DNA of 64,000 bases from Enterococcus alcedinis (lineage in GTDB: Bacteria > Bacillota > Bacilli > Lactobacillales > Enterococcaceae). The notes under the pieces are model-generated. The model was not told where the DNA came from and ran no database searches. It was given only the letters and a program-made list of their open reading frames with translations. Of the stretch, positions 62,814 to 64,000 are shown in pieces. The number at the start of each line of letters is the position of its first letter. The stretch's first letter is position 1. Both the position numbers and the translations under genes were made by a program. The DNA lies in NCBI RefSeq assembly GCF_014635985.1, contig NZ_BMDT01000008.1, forward strand, positions 62,001 to 126,000. Direction: 5' to 3'.

Positions 62814-63896
62814 TTAACCTCCAAAACGATATTCTTTTTTTAGAATAATGTAGATAAAAATTGGTGAACCAATAATTGCTGTCAAAATCCCAATTGGTAA
62901 ATCTGTGTTTGGTAGTAATACTCGGGACAATAAATCGGTCCAAACTAAAAATAAAGCACCCACAAATCCAGACATTGGTAATAATTTTTGATGGTTGGAA
63001 CCATATACACCTCGCACTATATGGGGAATAATTAAACCAACAAAGCCAATCATACCGGAGTTGGCTACAATTAGGCCTGTTAGTAACGAAGCAATAATCA
63101 TATAAAACTTGCGATAGGTTCCTAAGGGAATACCTAACGTTACTGCCGCTTCATCACCTAAAAGCATTGTGTTTAACACCCGAAACTGGAAAGATAAGAA
63201 TATGCTTACCAATATTGTGATGATAGCTAAAAGAGGGAGTTTCCCCCAGCTTGCAGAAGCTAAACTTCCCATTGACCAAAAAGTGACTGTTTTCATTCCT
63301 TCTGCGTTATTTGCCAAAAAGATTATCAAACTAGAAATTGACCCGAAAATAGAATTGATCACGGTACCTGATAAGACTAGCTTAATCGAAGTCATTTTTC
63401 CTCCAAAACTAGAGAGTAAAAGAACAAAAATAGTAGCTAATAGTGCGCCTAGAAATGCACTAAAGGATAAGCTGATTTGTGAAAAAATATTAGCAGTTCC
63501 AAATCCAATCATAATAGCAAATGTCGCACCCAGAGAAGCACCCGAGGAAATTCCTAGAATATACGGATCTGCTAAAGGATTTTGTACAACCGCTTGCATA
63601 ACTGTTCCACTAATTGCTAATCCACAACCAATAAAAATGGCCGTTAAAACTCGTGGCGTACGAACAAACCAGATAATATTGATGGTAGATTGATTGATAT
63701 TATCAATCGAACCAAGAGATCCATGAGTTGTTTTATATAAAAGAATTTGCCAAATATCAGTAAATGAAATATCAGCTTGACCATGACCTAATGAAAATAA
63801 AATAGAAAAAATAAAAATTGCAATGAATCCAAATGTGATAAAAACCTGAGTATTACGTGGGAGAATGGGTTTATTAATTGTTTTTACTAATTGCAA
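62814..63896 (-). CDS. Iron-siderophore ABC transporter, FecCD permease
   Basis: This 360-aa permease has nine to ten membrane helices and the FecCD motifs RTPRVLTAIFIGCGLAISGT (about residues 74-93) and GMIGFVGLIIPHIVRG (about 282-297), the latter contacting the ATPase. Only one permease gene is present, so it probably works as a homodimer. The start is TTG at 63894-63896, after AAGGTGA. It is the first gene of the operon, behind a Fur-box promoter. Confidence 0.92.
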   Translation of the reverse strand: MQLVKTINKPILPRNTQVFITFGFIAIFIFSILFSLGHGQADISFTDIWQILLYKTTHGSLGSIDNINQSTINIIWFVRTPRVLTAIFIGCGLAISGTVMQAVVQNPLADPYILGISSGASLGATFAIMIGFGTANIFSQISLSFSAFLGALLATIFVLLLSSFGGKMTSIKLVLSGTVINSIFGSISSLIIFLANNAEGMKTVTFWSMGSLASASWGKLPLLAIITILVSIFLSFQFRVLNTMLLGDEAAVTLGIPLGTYRKFYMIIASLLTGLIVANSGMIGFVGLIIPHIVRGVYGSNHQKLLPMSGFVGALFLVWTDLLSRVLLPNTDLPIGILTAIIGSPIFIYIILKKEYRFGG

Positions 63897-63937
63897 AGAG
63901 TCACCTTCTGTCCTTTTTAACTTAATGAGAATCCCCT

Positions 63938-63966
63938 CTATAATTGAGAATGATTCTCATTATCAA
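63938..63966 (-). promoter_or_regulatory. Promoter of the iron-uptake operon with a Fur box in its spacer
   Basis: On the minus strand TTGATA (63961-63966), 17 bp, TTATAG (63938-63943). The 19 bases at 63946-63964 (GAGAATGATTCTCATTATC on the plus strand) closely match the Fur consensus, so iron-loaded Fur would cover the spacer and the -35 box. Confidence 0.8.
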
Positions 63967-64000
63967 TTATATTAACACGCAAATTTTTATTTTTCAATCT

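Noticed and set aside
62812..62943. N-terminal extension of the siderophore ATPase
   Set aside because: It overlaps the permease gene in another frame; GGAGG before 62811 and the usual ABC start decide for the shorter form.
63169..63693. Plus-strand ORF of 174 aa opposite the FecCD permease
   Set aside because: It mirrors the codon pattern of the permease and has no family features.
1..64000. CRISPR arrays, tRNA/rRNA genes, insertion sequences, prophage
   Set aside because: No direct-repeat array, transposase, integrase, or structural RNA pattern was seen on either strand.

Overview
The window looks like a chromosomal segment from a low-GC, Gram-positive, motile lactic acid bacterium. A motile member of the Enterococcaceae (Vagococcus, or an Enterococcus of the gallinarum/casseliflavus type) fits best. 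The grounds are AGGAGG-type ribosome binding sites, a Bacillus-style flagellar and chemotaxis set (FliY instead of FliN, plus CheC and CheD), and a sigma-D/FlgM pair. The species name is an inference; no rRNA is present to test it.

Layout. (1) 1-3280: two tandem P1B-4-type metal ATPases; the second has a His-rich tail and an ArsR/SmtB-like operator. (2) 3342-12298, minus strand: four paralogous dCache chemoreceptors, each with its own sigma-D-like promoter; MCP2-4 have their own terminator, and MCP1 shares the bidirectional one at 3237. (3) 13021-41536, plus strand: one tightly packed operon of about 28.5 kb, flgB-flgC-fliEFGHIJK-flgD-(TIGR02530 type)-flgE-swrD-fliLOPQR-flhB-flhA-sigD-two rod genes-FtsE-like ABC ATPase-receptor-cheW-cheD-cheB-cheR-cheA-cheC-cheY-cheW-fliM-fliY. 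(4) 41628-49904: late sigma-D-class genes flgM-flgN-flgK-flgL, an unrecognised Gln-rich coiled-coil gene, flagellin, and fliD-(99-aa gene)-fliS. (5) 50026-52361: motA-motB and a C39-like protein whose catalytic Cys is replaced by Ser. (6) 52671-56619: a TasA/SipW-like matrix cluster with two SipW-type substrates, two SipW-type signal peptidases and one unknown protein. (7) 56728-59767: a GlvA-like GH4 phosphoglucosidase and a ChbG/YdjC deacetylase, divergent from an RpiR regulator. (8) 59999-63966, minus strand: an iron-siderophore ABC importer and a flavoprotein reductase behind a Fur-box promoter.

How it works together. A sigma-A-like promoter at 12884 probably drives the early operon, which includes sigD. 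FlgM (41628) should hold SigD in check until the hook is finished. SigD then reads the promoters (TAAA-like, 14-15 bp, nCCGATAA-like) seen at all five receptors, flgM, the coiled-coil gene, fliC and fliD. Twice (31821 and 41566) such a promoter overlaps the terminator that closes the preceding stretch.

The most interesting points are: AUC as the apparent start codon of flgB and cheB (and perhaps a third gene); a leftward sigma-D-like promoter lying head-on over the likely promoter of the TasA-like operon, a possible motility/matrix switch; the duplicated SipW system with an unknown gene between the peptidases; the Cys-to-Ser C39 homologue beside motAB; the lone FtsE-like ATPase in the flagellar operon; and the uncharacterised coiled-coil gene at 45057. 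I saw no tRNA, rRNA, CRISPR array, insertion sequence or prophage gene.
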